A stretch of DNA of 11,642 bases. Origin: Actinomycetota bacterium. Lineage in GTDB: Bacteria; Actinomycetota; Thermoleophilia; UBA2241. The stretch covers positions 12,862 to 24,503 of the forward strand of contig PMKK01000205.1 of NCBI GenBank assembly GCA_003157715.1. Reading direction: 5' to 3'. The position numbers were made by a program, and so were the translations under genes. A model generated the notes under the pieces. It was not told where the DNA came from. It saw only the letters and a program-made list of their open reading frames with translations, and made no database searches. How positions within the stretch are numbered: position 1 is the stretch's first letter; each line of letters opens with the position of its first letter. Shown in pieces: positions 6,089-11,642 of this stretch.

Positions 6089-7405
6089 TCAGTCCGCGAC
6101 CCCGCACCAGCGCATCAGCACCAGCGCGACGGCGGCCGCGTGGTCGATCAGGTCCTGGACCGGCACGTACTCGTCGACCGCGTGGGCGCGCAGGATCTGC
6201 CCCGGCCCGAAGGCCACCGTCGGCGTGTGACCGTGCAGGGTGTAGGTGGCCGCGTCGTACCAGGAGTCGAAGCCCGCGACCCTGCCGGGCCGCCCGATGT
6301 CGGCGCCGGCGCCGAGGGCCGTCGTGACGATCTCGTGGCCGGCGGGCACCTCGGCCGGCGGGCAGTCGTCGATCCACCGCCAGCGCGGAGGATGCTCGGC
6401 GAGCCACGGGTCCGTGGCCGCGACCGCCGACACCCAGGCTTCGACCTCTTCGTGAGCCGGCCGGCCGGTGCCCGCCGCGTCGACGCTGCGAGGCAGGTAC
6501 TCGAGATCGCAGGTCAGCTCGCAGGAGTCCGGGTAGGTCACGCTCCAGGCGCCGCTTCTCAGGACCGTCGGGACGATGCCGCTCGGGCTCAGCAGGGGAT
6601 GCTGCTGGTCGGGCCGCGTGCGCCACTCATCGCGCAGGCGCCGCAGGGAGTCGATCAGCGGGAGCGCCTTCTCGATGGCGTTCACGGCGCCGCCCTCGCG
6701 CCAGTGCGGCTGCGGCAGCTCGGCGTGACCCGCCCGGCCTTCGACGGTAAGCACGCCGGTCGACGTGCCGCGACAGGCGGCGTACACGTCGAGACCGGTC
6801 GGCTCGGCGCAGATGCCGGCCGCCGCCCCGACGCCGTGCCGGACCGCCGACCAGGCGCCCACGCCGGACGACTCCTCATCGGTGTTGGCGCAGTAGACCA
6901 CGTCGCCGCGCAGCTTGACGCCGGCGCGCCGCAGCGCCTCGACGGCGAACAGCAGGTCGGCCAGGCCGCCCTTCATGTCGCACGCGCCGCGACCGTACAG
7001 GCGCTCCCCGCGCACCTGAGCGCGAAACGGATCGCTGGTCCAGTCCCGGCGAGAGCCGGCCGCGACGGCGTCGACGTGTCCGTTCAGCAGAAGGCTGCGG
7101 CCGCCGGCGGCGGCGGCGGCAAGGCGCGCCACAAGCTGGGGACGGCCGCGAAAGTCGAGCTCGGCGGCGACGTAGGGGTGCCCTATGCCGATGGGCTCGG
7201 GCTCCCACAGCTCGGTCGCCGCGCCGATACCCCGCAGGCGCTTTTCGAGGATGCGCTGCAGCCGGTCTTCTTCGCGCGCCTCGTCGCCGGGATCGCGAGC
7301 GGTCGTGTCGCAGGCGATCAGCTCGCCGGCGAGCGCCACGAGCTCGTCGCGGCCGCCGGCCACGGTGGCCACCACCTTCTCCTCGAGACCGGAGCGCAGC
7401 TTCAC
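6089..7405 (-). CDS. M20-family metallopeptidase / deacylase (ArgE/DapE type)
   Basis: The start chosen is GTG 7405 (438 residues), preceded by AAGGGAGGGA five bases upstream; an upstream in-frame ATG at 7510 would add 35 unconserved residues. Di-metal M20 motifs are complete: L-N-G-H110-V-D112 (metal ligand and the acid supporting it), G-R-G-A-C-D143-M-K-G-G (bridging Asp), T-D-E177-E178-S-S-G (general base and ligand), A-E201-P (ligand), and A-H408-x-x-D-E near the C-terminus (last ligand). G-H227-A-E lies in the lid/dimerisation domain. Such enzymes hydrolyse amide bonds of N-acyl amino acids or dipeptides in the cytoplasm. The gene is first in an apparent operon with mttB and tetR (143 bases to mttB). 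One possibility is that it releases the amine that the methyltransferase then uses; the actual substrate is unknown. Confidence 0.9.
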   Translation of the reverse strand: MKLRSGLEEKVVATVAGGRDELVALAGELIACDTTARDPGDEAREEDRLQRILEKRLRGIGAATELWEPEPIGIGHPYVAAELDFRGRPQLVARLAAAAAGGRSLLLNGHVDAVAAGSRRDWTSDPFRAQVRGERLYGRGACDMKGGLADLLFAVEALRRAGVKLRGDVVYCANTDEESSGVGAWSAVRHGVGAAAGICAEPTGLDVYAACRGTSTGVLTVEGRAGHAELPQPHWREGGAVNAIEKALPLIDSLRRLRDEWRTRPDQQHPLLSPSGIVPTVLRSGAWSVTYPDSCELTCDLEYLPRSVDAAGTGRPAHEEVEAWVSAVAATDPWLAEHPPRWRWIDDCPPAEVPAGHEIVTTALGAGADIGRPGRVAGFDSWYDAATYTLHGHTPTVAFGPGQILRAHAVDEYVPVQDLIDHAAAVALVLMRWCGVAD

Positions 7406-7515
7406 CGCAATCCCTCCCTTGACGTCCGGCAGCCCGCCGGCCGCCTGGCGCGCGCCGACCCCCGAGCTTGAGCGGCCACTTCGAACGCCACGCGGATGCG
7501 CCGCGCGCACACGAC

Positions 7516-7535
7516 TCGTTCGTGCGACCGAACGA
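7516..7535. promoter_or_regulatory. 20-bp palindrome, candidate TetR operator
   Basis: TCGTTCG-TGCGAC-CGAACGA has perfect 7-bp arms and a 6-base spacer. It starts one base downstream of the proposed -10 of the M20-mttB-tetR operon and covers the expected transcription start, a classical repressor position. Size and symmetry suit a TetR-family dimer. Confidence 0.5.
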
Positions 7536-7565
7536 AGCCTAGGCGAAGAGCCGAACGGCCGTCAA
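7536..7565 (-). promoter_or_regulatory. Candidate sigma-70-type promoter of the M20-mttB-tetR operon
   Basis: On the - strand TTGACG (7565-7560) and TAGGCT (7541-7536) are separated by 18 bases. Transcription would begin near 7529, giving a leader of ~124 bases before the GTG at 7405. Confidence 0.5.
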
Positions 7566-7591
7566 GCAGGACCCTCGCCGCCGGCCGTTCG
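7552..7591. promoter_or_regulatory. Second inverted repeat with CGAACG half-sites
   Basis: CGAACGGCC (7552-7560) and GGCCGTTCG (7583-7591) are exact inverted repeats 22 bases apart. They share the CGAACG/CGTTCG core with the 7516-7535 palindrome and with a further copy at 7482-7487, giving five cores in 110 bases. They may be auxiliary operator sites acting on the divergent cupin promoter. Confidence 0.35.
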
Positions 7592-7627
7592 TGTCCCGCT
7601 CGTGTCGTGCCGAGGGCCGATAGGGTG

Positions 7628-7633
7628 TAGGTT
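7628..7633 (+). promoter_or_regulatory. Possible -10 element for the cupin gene
   Basis: TAGGTT within TGTAGGTTCGC, 59 bases before the cupin ATG; TAGGGT at 7621-7626 is an alternative. No convincing -35 hexamer is visible. The string is nearly identical to that ahead of the secreted hydrolase. Confidence 0.3.
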
Positions 7634-7692
7634 CGCCTGGCCGCCGGCACCTGGCGCGGCGGCGCTGCAAATCACGGCACTGGAGGACACCC

Positions 7693-8037
7693 ATGATCGG
7701 TCACGTCGCCGAGATCGAAGGCCAGCCGCTCAGCGGCGAGGGCATCGAGAAGGTCGTCAAGCGGCTGCTCGTCGGGCCGGCCGACGGCTGGGACGGCTGG
7801 GCCATGCGGCTCTTCGAGCTCGAGCCCGGGGGTCACACGCCGCGCCACCAGCACGCCTGGCCGCACATCAACTACATCACCGAGGGACGCGGCACGCTGT
7901 ACCTGGACGGCGTCGACCATCTGGTCGACGAAGGTTCGTTCGCGTACGTGCCGGCCGGCGCGATGCATCGCTTCAGTAACGTCGGCGACGAGGTCTTCGG
8001 GTTCATCTGCATCGTGCCCGAGGAAGGCGAAGCCTGA
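7693..8037 (+). CDS. Small single-domain cupin, TM1459-like four-histidine type
   Basis: The 114-residue protein starts at ATG 7693 with TGGAGG six bases upstream. Cupin motif 1 is GGHTPRHQHAWPHINYITEG; the usual Glu ligand is replaced by His58. Motif 2 is GSFAYVPAGAMHRFSN, with His92. The predicted metal site is therefore His52, His54, His58 and His92. From memory, Thermotoga maritima TM1459 is also 114 residues with a histidine tetrad at these same positions, and the M-R-L-F-x-x-E-P-G-G run matches too. TM1459 binds Mn and has shown oxidative alkene-cleavage activity in vitro, but its natural role is unclear, so the reaction here is open. The gene is divergent from the M20-mttB-tetR operon and may share its control region; it ends 26 bases from a convergent gene. 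Confidence 0.88.
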   Translation: MIGHVAEIEGQPLSGEGIEKVVKRLLVGPADGWDGWAMRLFELEPGGHTPRHQHAWPHINYITEGRGTLYLDGVDHLVDEGSFAYVPAGAMHRFSNVGDEVFGFICIVPEEGEA

Positions 8038-8044
8038 GGCTGGT

Positions 8045-8075
8045 CTAAGGCTGAGCCTTAGGCTCAGGCAGAGCC
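8045..8075. terminator. Overlapping alternative hairpins between convergent genes
   Basis: CTAAGGC (8045-8051) pairs with GCCTTAG (8055-8061). Alternatively CTGAGCC (8051-8057) pairs with GGCTCAG (8061-8067), or GGCTC (8061-8065) with GAGCC (8071-8075). The hairpins sit between the cupin stop and the cysteine-cluster stop and extend into the latter, so they probably act as a short bidirectional terminator. No T run follows. Confidence 0.5.
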
Positions 8076-8822
8076 TGCGTCGCGCCTGGCCTCAAACCTC
8101 TCGCCTGCCGCCAGGACCGCTTTGACGAGCCGCGCGTCCGCGGCGGCGCCGGACGCGTCTGCTGCCGCGCCGGGCACATCCGAAGCTGCGCCGGACTCAC
8201 CTGCGGCAGCGCCGGGCTCACCAGGTGAGCCGCCGGCAAAGACCTCATAGACTTTGACCGCCAGGATCGCCACGTGCACGGGGTCGCGCAGCGCCGCGGC
8301 GGCGGGAAACTCCCCCGCATGCGTCCGCAGGAAGGCGGCGGCGGCCCGCACCGACGCGTGCCGGTCGCGGTCGTCCCGCGCCGGGTAGTCGAACTTCCAG
8401 CGGCGCGCGCGCAGGGTGATCGCCTGCTGGTCGGCGGCAATCCCGGCCGCCGCGAACACCCGGCAGTCGTAGTTGCGGCAGGTCAGCGGGCGATGTTCGT
8501 AGATCGAGCAGCCGTCAGCGACCAGCATGGGGCAGCGGCCGTGCTTGTCGTAGCCCAGCAGCACGTTGCCAGGGGGCAGGCCCGGAGCGGCGAAAAGCAG
8601 CTCACGGGGGATGCGGGCGAGCGTGCCGGTCTCGTCGGGCCGGACATGGACGAAGTGAGACGTCGTGCAGCAGGCGGTGCACTCACCGCACGCCACGTCG
8701 GCCCCGCTGTCGTCGACCAGCGCGGCGCGCGTGCGGTCGAGCCACGCCGAGAACCCGCCGGCGGGCAGATCGGGCAGTCTGGTCGCGCGTGGCGATCGCG
8801 GTTCGCGCGGTGTGCCGGTCAT
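8064..8822 (-). CDS. YkgJ-family cysteine-cluster (CxxCxxCC) metal-binding protein
   Basis: The start chosen is ATG 8822 (252 residues), which overlaps the epimerase stop as ATGA; an upstream in-frame start at 8927 lies deep inside the epimerase. Cys45-x2-Cys48-x2-Cys51-Cys52 (CGECTACC) is the PF03692 signature. Further conserved Cys are Cys97 in GRCPML, Cys105 in G-C-S-I-Y, Cys115 and Cys120 in RPLTCRNYDCR. Eight Cys in this pattern predict a zinc or Fe-S site. The biochemical function of this family is not established. Residues 201-228 are four heptapeptide repeats, an unusual Ala/Gly-rich insertion before the last helix. The overlap indicates translational coupling with the epimerase, although no functional link is known. 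Confidence 0.87.
   Translation of the reverse strand: MTGTPREPRSPRATRLPDLPAGGFSAWLDRTRAALVDDSGADVACGECTACCTTSHFVHVRPDETGTLARIPRELLFAAPGLPPGNVLLGYDKHGRCPMLVADGCSIYEHRPLTCRNYDCRVFAAAGIAADQQAITLRARRWKFDYPARDDRDRHASVRAAAAFLRTHAGEFPAAAALRDPVHVAILAVKVYEVFAGGSPGEPGAAAGESGAASDVPGAAADASGAAADARLVKAVLAAGERFEARRDAGSA
8139..8222 (-). repeat. Four 21-bp in-frame repeats in the cysteine-cluster gene
   Basis: The units encode GEPGAAA, GESGAAS, DVPGAAA and DASGAAA (residues 201-228). The DNA is diverged but periodic, and the tract joins the conserved domain to the C-terminal helix. Confidence 0.8.
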
Positions 8823-9859
8823 GGGGCCGCGCGCCCTTCGGCGACATACCACGACCAGGTCGCCGCCAGCCCCTGAGCGAAGGTCACCGCCGACCGAAAG
8901 CCCAGCACCTCGGCGGCCCGGTCGCACGCGGCGCGCGAGTGCCGGATGTCGCCCTGCCGAGCGGCGGCGAACCGCACGACGGGCTCCCGGCCGCCGGCCC
9001 CGGCGAGCGCCGCGAGCACCTCGAGCAGGCTCGTTTCGACACCCGTCCCGACGTTGATCGGCACGGCGTTGAGCTGCGCGGACTTGAGCGGCGCGGCGTT
9101 GAGCGGCGCGGGAGTGATCGGCGCGGCGTTGAGCGGCGCGACGCTGAGCGCCTGCCCGTCGGACGCCCGACCGTCGAGGGCCGCGCGACAGGCGGCGACC
9201 ACGTCGGTGACGAACACGAAGTCACGCGTCTGTCGGCCGTCGCCGTACACCGTGCACGGGCGTCCGCCGGCGAGCCGGTCCATGAAGACCGCGATGACCC
9301 CCGAGTAGTCCGACGCGGGGTCCTGCCGCGGACCGTAGACGTTGAAGAAGCGCAGCACACGGGCGTCTATCGCGCCGTCCTCGCAGGCGGCCCGGCAGAG
9401 CTCCTCGCCGTCGAGCTTGGACCGCGCATACGGCGACTCGGGGCGCACCCGCGCCGCCTCGTCGACGGGCAGCACTGTGGTCGTGCCGTACACCGCGCAC
9501 GACGAGGCCAGCACGACCCGGCCCACGCCGGCGGCGCGGGCCGCCGCCAGCACGTTCGCGGTACCGCCCACGTTCACGGCCTCGGTCGCCGCCGGATCGT
9601 CGAACGAGCGGGCCACCGACACGACGGCGGCCAGGTGAAGCACGCGATCGCAGCCGCGCATCGCCGCCGCCACGGCCGCGCCATCGCGCACGTCGCCCTC
9701 GACCACCTCCAGCGCCCCAGGCATGCCGGCCAGGTTCTCGCGCCGACCCGTCGAGAAGTCGTCGAGCACCCGCACCCTCTCCCCCGCGGCGAGGAGGGCC
9801 TCGGCTGCGTGTGAGCCGATGAAGCCGGCGCCGCCGGTGATGAGTACGGTCGCGGTCAT
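8819..9859 (-). CDS. NAD-dependent sugar-nucleotide epimerase/dehydratase (extended SDR, GalE-like)
   Basis: The start chosen is ATG 9859 (346 residues), because the Rossmann strand VLITGGAGFIGSH begins four residues later; a GTG at 9961 would add an unconserved Arg-rich extension. No clear SD precedes ATG 9859 (AATCCTCAGCTTC), so initiation may be weak. Features: GGAGFIG at 9-15, V-L-D-D near 31-34 for NAD ribose, L-H-L-A-A at 74-78, the S-S-C-A-V-Y-G strand at 119-125, catalytic Tyr144-x3-Lys148 in SPYARSK, RFFNVYGPRQ at 170-179, and YGDGRQTRDFVFVTDV at 205-220. The family interconverts UDP- or other NDP-sugars for cell-wall or exopolysaccharide synthesis; exact sugar specificity cannot be called. 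A 30-residue repeat insertion (241-270) splits the usual segment between the DVV helix and N-V-G-T-G. It is followed by the cysteine-cluster gene with a 4-base overlap. Confidence 0.9.
   Translation of the reverse strand: MTATVLITGGAGFIGSHAAEALLAAGERVRVLDDFSTGRRENLAGMPGALEVVEGDVRDGAAVAAAMRGCDRVLHLAAVVSVARSFDDPAATEAVNVGGTANVLAAARAAGVGRVVLASSCAVYGTTTVLPVDEAARVRPESPYARSKLDGEELCRAACEDGAIDARVLRFFNVYGPRQDPASDYSGVIAVFMDRLAGGRPCTVYGDGRQTRDFVFVTDVVAACRAALDGRASDGQALSVAPLNAAPITPAPLNAAPLKSAQLNAVPINVGTGVETSLLEVLAALAGAGGREPVVRFAAARQGDIRHSRAACDRAAEVLGFRSAVTFAQGLAATWSWYVAEGRAAP
9053..9157 (-). repeat. 15-bp minisatellite (six copies plus a decayed one) inside the epimerase gene
   Basis: Units at 9053-9067, 9068-9082, 9083-9097, 9098-9112, 9113-9127 and 9128-9142, then a degenerate unit to 9157; + strand consensus GTTGAGCGGCGCGGC. 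On the coding strand they read as pentapeptides (APLNA, APITP, APLNA, APLKS, AQLNA, VPINV), residues 241-270. Confidence 0.88.
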
Positions 9860-9989
9860 GAAGCTGAGGATTGCGGTTCGCGCGCTGCCGTCATCCTCGA
9901 ATGGTAGCACCGCGCGGCGGCGCGGCGAGCGGCGAATCGAGCGGGCCACCGGGGCGCTCACCGGCGACGTCGCACGCTCGGCCGATCCT

Positions 9990-11642
9990 CTACCTGCAGA
10001 AGCGCGTGATCCGCAGGAAGGGCAGCCGGGCTACCGCGAACCAGATGGAACGCTGCCAGAACGCCGTGCTCGGCGACGGTGAGGCGCTGGGTGACGAGAC
10101 GCTCGGGCTCCCCGACGGCTTGGGCGAGAGGCTCGGGGAAGCGGTGGGGCTCGGGTCGTTCGATGGCTTTCCCGACGGACTTGGCTTTGGCGTCGTCGAA
10201 ACAGTGGGCGAACATATCGGGAGCGGGCTCGGACTCGTTGTGGCGCTCACGAGGTCGAGGGTGATCGGCAACCGCATTTCCTGGGACCGACCGTCGGTAA
10301 GACTGGCGGTGATCGTCACCGTCGACTGGTAGTCTCCGAGCGCCGCGCCTGAGCACGCGCGGAACTCGAAGGCAAGCCGTTGTGTTTGTCCGGCCTTCAG
10401 CTTGAGGCCGCTACAGACAACGCCGCTGCCATCCCAGAAGCCGACCCGCTTGACGAGCTTGGCGACCGGTCCCGAGAGGGCAAGACTCACGGTCGTCGTG
10501 CCGCTGACCTGGGACGCCATGCGCACTACGTCGTTGTAGGTTGTGTCCTTGGCGCGCGGCACTTGGCCGAAATCGAGTCTTATGCTGCCGTCTGCCTGCA
10601 GCGCGGCCACAGTCGGCGGCGGTGACGGCTTGCCAGTCGAGGACAGGACTCTTGATTGGCCGGGGGTGAGCCCGAAGACTCGTGCGGCAGATGGCGTCGG
10701 CGACGGGCTGACACTGCACGACGGCGATGAGCTTGGGCTGCACGACGGCGATGGCGACGGCGTCGGCGACGAGGTGGGCGTCTTGCCCAACACCCTGACC
10801 GTCATCGGGATCACGTGGCTCTCTCCACCGGCCACCGCCACGGTCAGCGTACCGGCGTAGGTGCCGGCGGTGGCCGTTTTGAGCACCGCGAACCGCACCG
10901 CCACGCTGCGGGTCTGCTTGGTGTTCAGGACGCCGCCCGTCTTGTCGGCGGCGAAGCCGACAGCGGCGATGAAGGGCGCCGGCGCGCCGCTTGTCGTAAA
11001 CGAGACCTTCAGTGAGGCCGGCGCGGCCGAGGTCACGCGGAAGACGTCGCTCCAGGTGATTGAGGCGCCCGGCAGGGCGTCGCCGAAGTCGAGCGCGAGA
11101 CTCCCATGCCTGTCGAGTGCGGCGATGAGAGCCGACCGCGGGCAGCCGAAGACCGAGTAGTGGGTCGCCCGCGAGGTGCCGGGGCAGAAGGCGAGGTGGT
11201 TTCCCCAGGTGCCCGCCGTCGCCCTGGCCGAAATCGATGCGGAGGTTGTCCACCAGGCTGCGGCCGGCGACGTCAGAACCAGGATCGTGAGCAACGCAGC
11301 CGCCGCGAAACCGAGGCGCTTGGCGGCCGACTTCTTGACTGGGCGACGTGCCGCCACCTCGTCTACCGTGGAGGACTTGGCGGGAAGGTCGACGCGCCAC
11401 CGCCTCGAGAATTCGGAAGGAATCGGCACCACACGCCGTTTGACGCCTGCCGGCCGGCCCCACTCCACCGGGGCGACAACACCGTGTTCGAGGAGATGCG
11501 CCCGCAGGCCCCAACGATTCGAAAAGGCGGCGGAGCAGTGCGAACAGACGAACGTCAGAGGATCCCGGACGTGAGACTGTGGCGCGCCTTCACTCAGGTC
11601 GTCACACCTCCGCGCCGCGTGCGCCTTCAGGCCCTCGCTGTC
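9990..11642 (-). CDS. C2H2 zinc-finger, transmembrane protein with duplicated extracytoplasmic beta domains and Ser/Pro linkers (5' partial)
   Basis: The frame is open from the right edge to TAG at 9992-9990; 550 residues are visible, and the N-terminus is outside. Numbering from the edge: L5-x2-H8-x4-C13 looks like the tail of one zinc finger; residues 31-53 match F-x-C-x2-C-x3-F-x5-L-x2-H-x3-H (Cys33, Cys36, His49, His53) exactly. A basic stretch (KKSAAKR) precedes a hydrophobic helix (~110-130), then AWWTTSASISARATAGTWG, resembling the mature start of TasA/SipW-dependent proteins. Domain A (~180-286) and domain B (~352-465) are duplicates sharing L-x-L/L-D-F-G, D-V-x-R, V-G-F and G-x-Y-x-x-T motifs, probably beta-sandwiches. 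Ser/Pro linkers lie at ~288-320 and ~467-526; the 24-residue tail is aromatic and Arg-rich. Topology would be fingers inside, repeats outside. GTG 11468 or 11357 could start a secreted form, but neither has a good SD. Function unknown. Confidence 0.75.
   Translation of the reverse strand, partial: DSEGLKAHAARRCDDLSEGAPQSHVRDPLTFVCSHCSAAFSNRWGLRAHLLEHGVVAPVEWGRPAGVKRRVVPIPSEFSRRWRVDLPAKSSTVDEVAARRPVKKSAAKRLGFAAAALLTILVLTSPAAAWWTTSASISARATAGTWGNHLAFCPGTSRATHYSVFGCPRSALIAALDRHGSLALDFGDALPGASITWSDVFRVTSAAPASLKVSFTTSGAPAPFIAAVGFAADKTGGVLNTKQTRSVAVRFAVLKTATAGTYAGTLTVAVAGGESHVIPMTVRVLGKTPTSSPTPSPSPSCSPSSSPSCSVSPSPTPSAARVFGLTPGQSRVLSSTGKPSPPPTVAALQADGSIRLDFGQVPRAKDTTYNDVVRMASQVSGTTTVSLALSGPVAKLVKRVGFWDGSGVVCSGLKLKAGQTQRLAFEFRACSGAALGDYQSTVTITASLTDGRSQEMRLPITLDLVSATTSPSPLPICSPTVSTTPKPSPSGKPSNDPSPTASPSLSPKPSGSPSVSSPSASPSPSTAFWQRSIWFAVARLPFLRITRFCR
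10714..10753 (-). repeat. 24-bp-spaced direct repeat in the Ser/Pro linker
   Basis: CTGCACGACGGCGATG occurs at 10714-10729 and 10738-10753, within a longer run of Ser-Pro codons. It encodes the S-P-S-C-S pattern of the first linker, including two Cys. Confidence 0.75.

Noticed and set aside
4494..6230. 578-codon open frame on the + strand opposite mttB
   Set aside because: Antisense shadow of a clear MttB-family gene; His/Arg/Gly/Val-rich with no motif.
6071..7471. 466-codon open frame on the + strand opposite the M20 gene
   Set aside because: The M20 frame holds every metal-ligand motif and has a strong SD; this one has neither.
9910..9925. CCGCGC-GGCG-GCGCGG hairpin between the zinc-finger gene and the epimerase as a terminator
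   Set aside because: Only 6 bp, no T run, and such short G/C palindromes are common by chance at this composition.
10411..11514. 367-codon alternative frame overlapping the zinc-finger protein
   Set aside because: Arg/Pro/Gly-rich, no hydrophobic segment or domain; the other frame shows a duplicated domain, membrane helix and zinc finger.

Overview
This is a GC-rich window (roughly 70% by eye) with dense, mostly short-spaced genes, strong Shine-Dalgarno (SD) sites at several starts and G/C-ending codons. Together with the protein families present, this suggests a high-GC Actinomycetota (possibly a Thermoleophilia-like or related deep lineage). No rRNA, tRNA or marker gene is present to settle the taxonomy. 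No insertion sequence, phage gene, CRISPR array or replication origin was seen. No gene-free stretch exceeds 300 bases; the largest is 287 bases (7406-7692).

Layout. Left block, + strand: a 5'-truncated HTH_42/AlkZ-like DNA glycosylase-type protein (to 1036); a secreted phospholipase-B-like/C45-type Ntn hydrolase (1230-2828) with a perfect 15-bp stem-loop behind it; and a small transaldolase-family enzyme of the fructose-6-phosphate aldolase type (3038-3682). This block ends in a tandem array of 23-bp repeats that fills the convergent junction with the next gene. Middle block, - strand, read right to left: an M20 metallopeptidase/deacylase (7405-6089), two very short reading frames with coupling-type overlaps (6058-5949), an MttB-superfamily methyltransferase without pyrrolysine (5945-4524) and a TetR-type regulator (4500-3760). 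These look like one operon. Its putative promoter (TTGACG-N18-TAGGCT) and a 20-bp palindrome over the predicted transcription start lie in the 7406-7692 intergenic region. That region is shared with a divergent, TM1459-like four-histidine cupin (7693-8037). A simple model is that the TetR protein represses its own M20-mttB operon, and perhaps the cupin, in response to a methylated or N-acylated substrate.

Right block, - strand: a large multidomain protein that enters from beyond the right edge (11642-9990), then an NAD-dependent sugar epimerase (9859-8819) overlapping by ATGA a YkgJ-type cysteine-cluster protein (8822-8064). The large protein is the most unusual object here. Its reading frame is open to the window edge and carries a perfect-consensus C2H2 zinc finger (plus the tail of another) ahead of a transmembrane segment. 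Two duplicated extracytoplasmic beta-type domains follow, separated by Ser/Pro-rich linkers.

A second theme is repeat expansion. At least five of the ten main genes carry in-frame short tandem repeats (9-, 15-, 21-, 21- and 24-bp units), and a further 23-bp array lies between genes. The expansions sit in termini, linkers or loops, so this genome appears prone to minisatellite growth that is tolerated in coding sequence.
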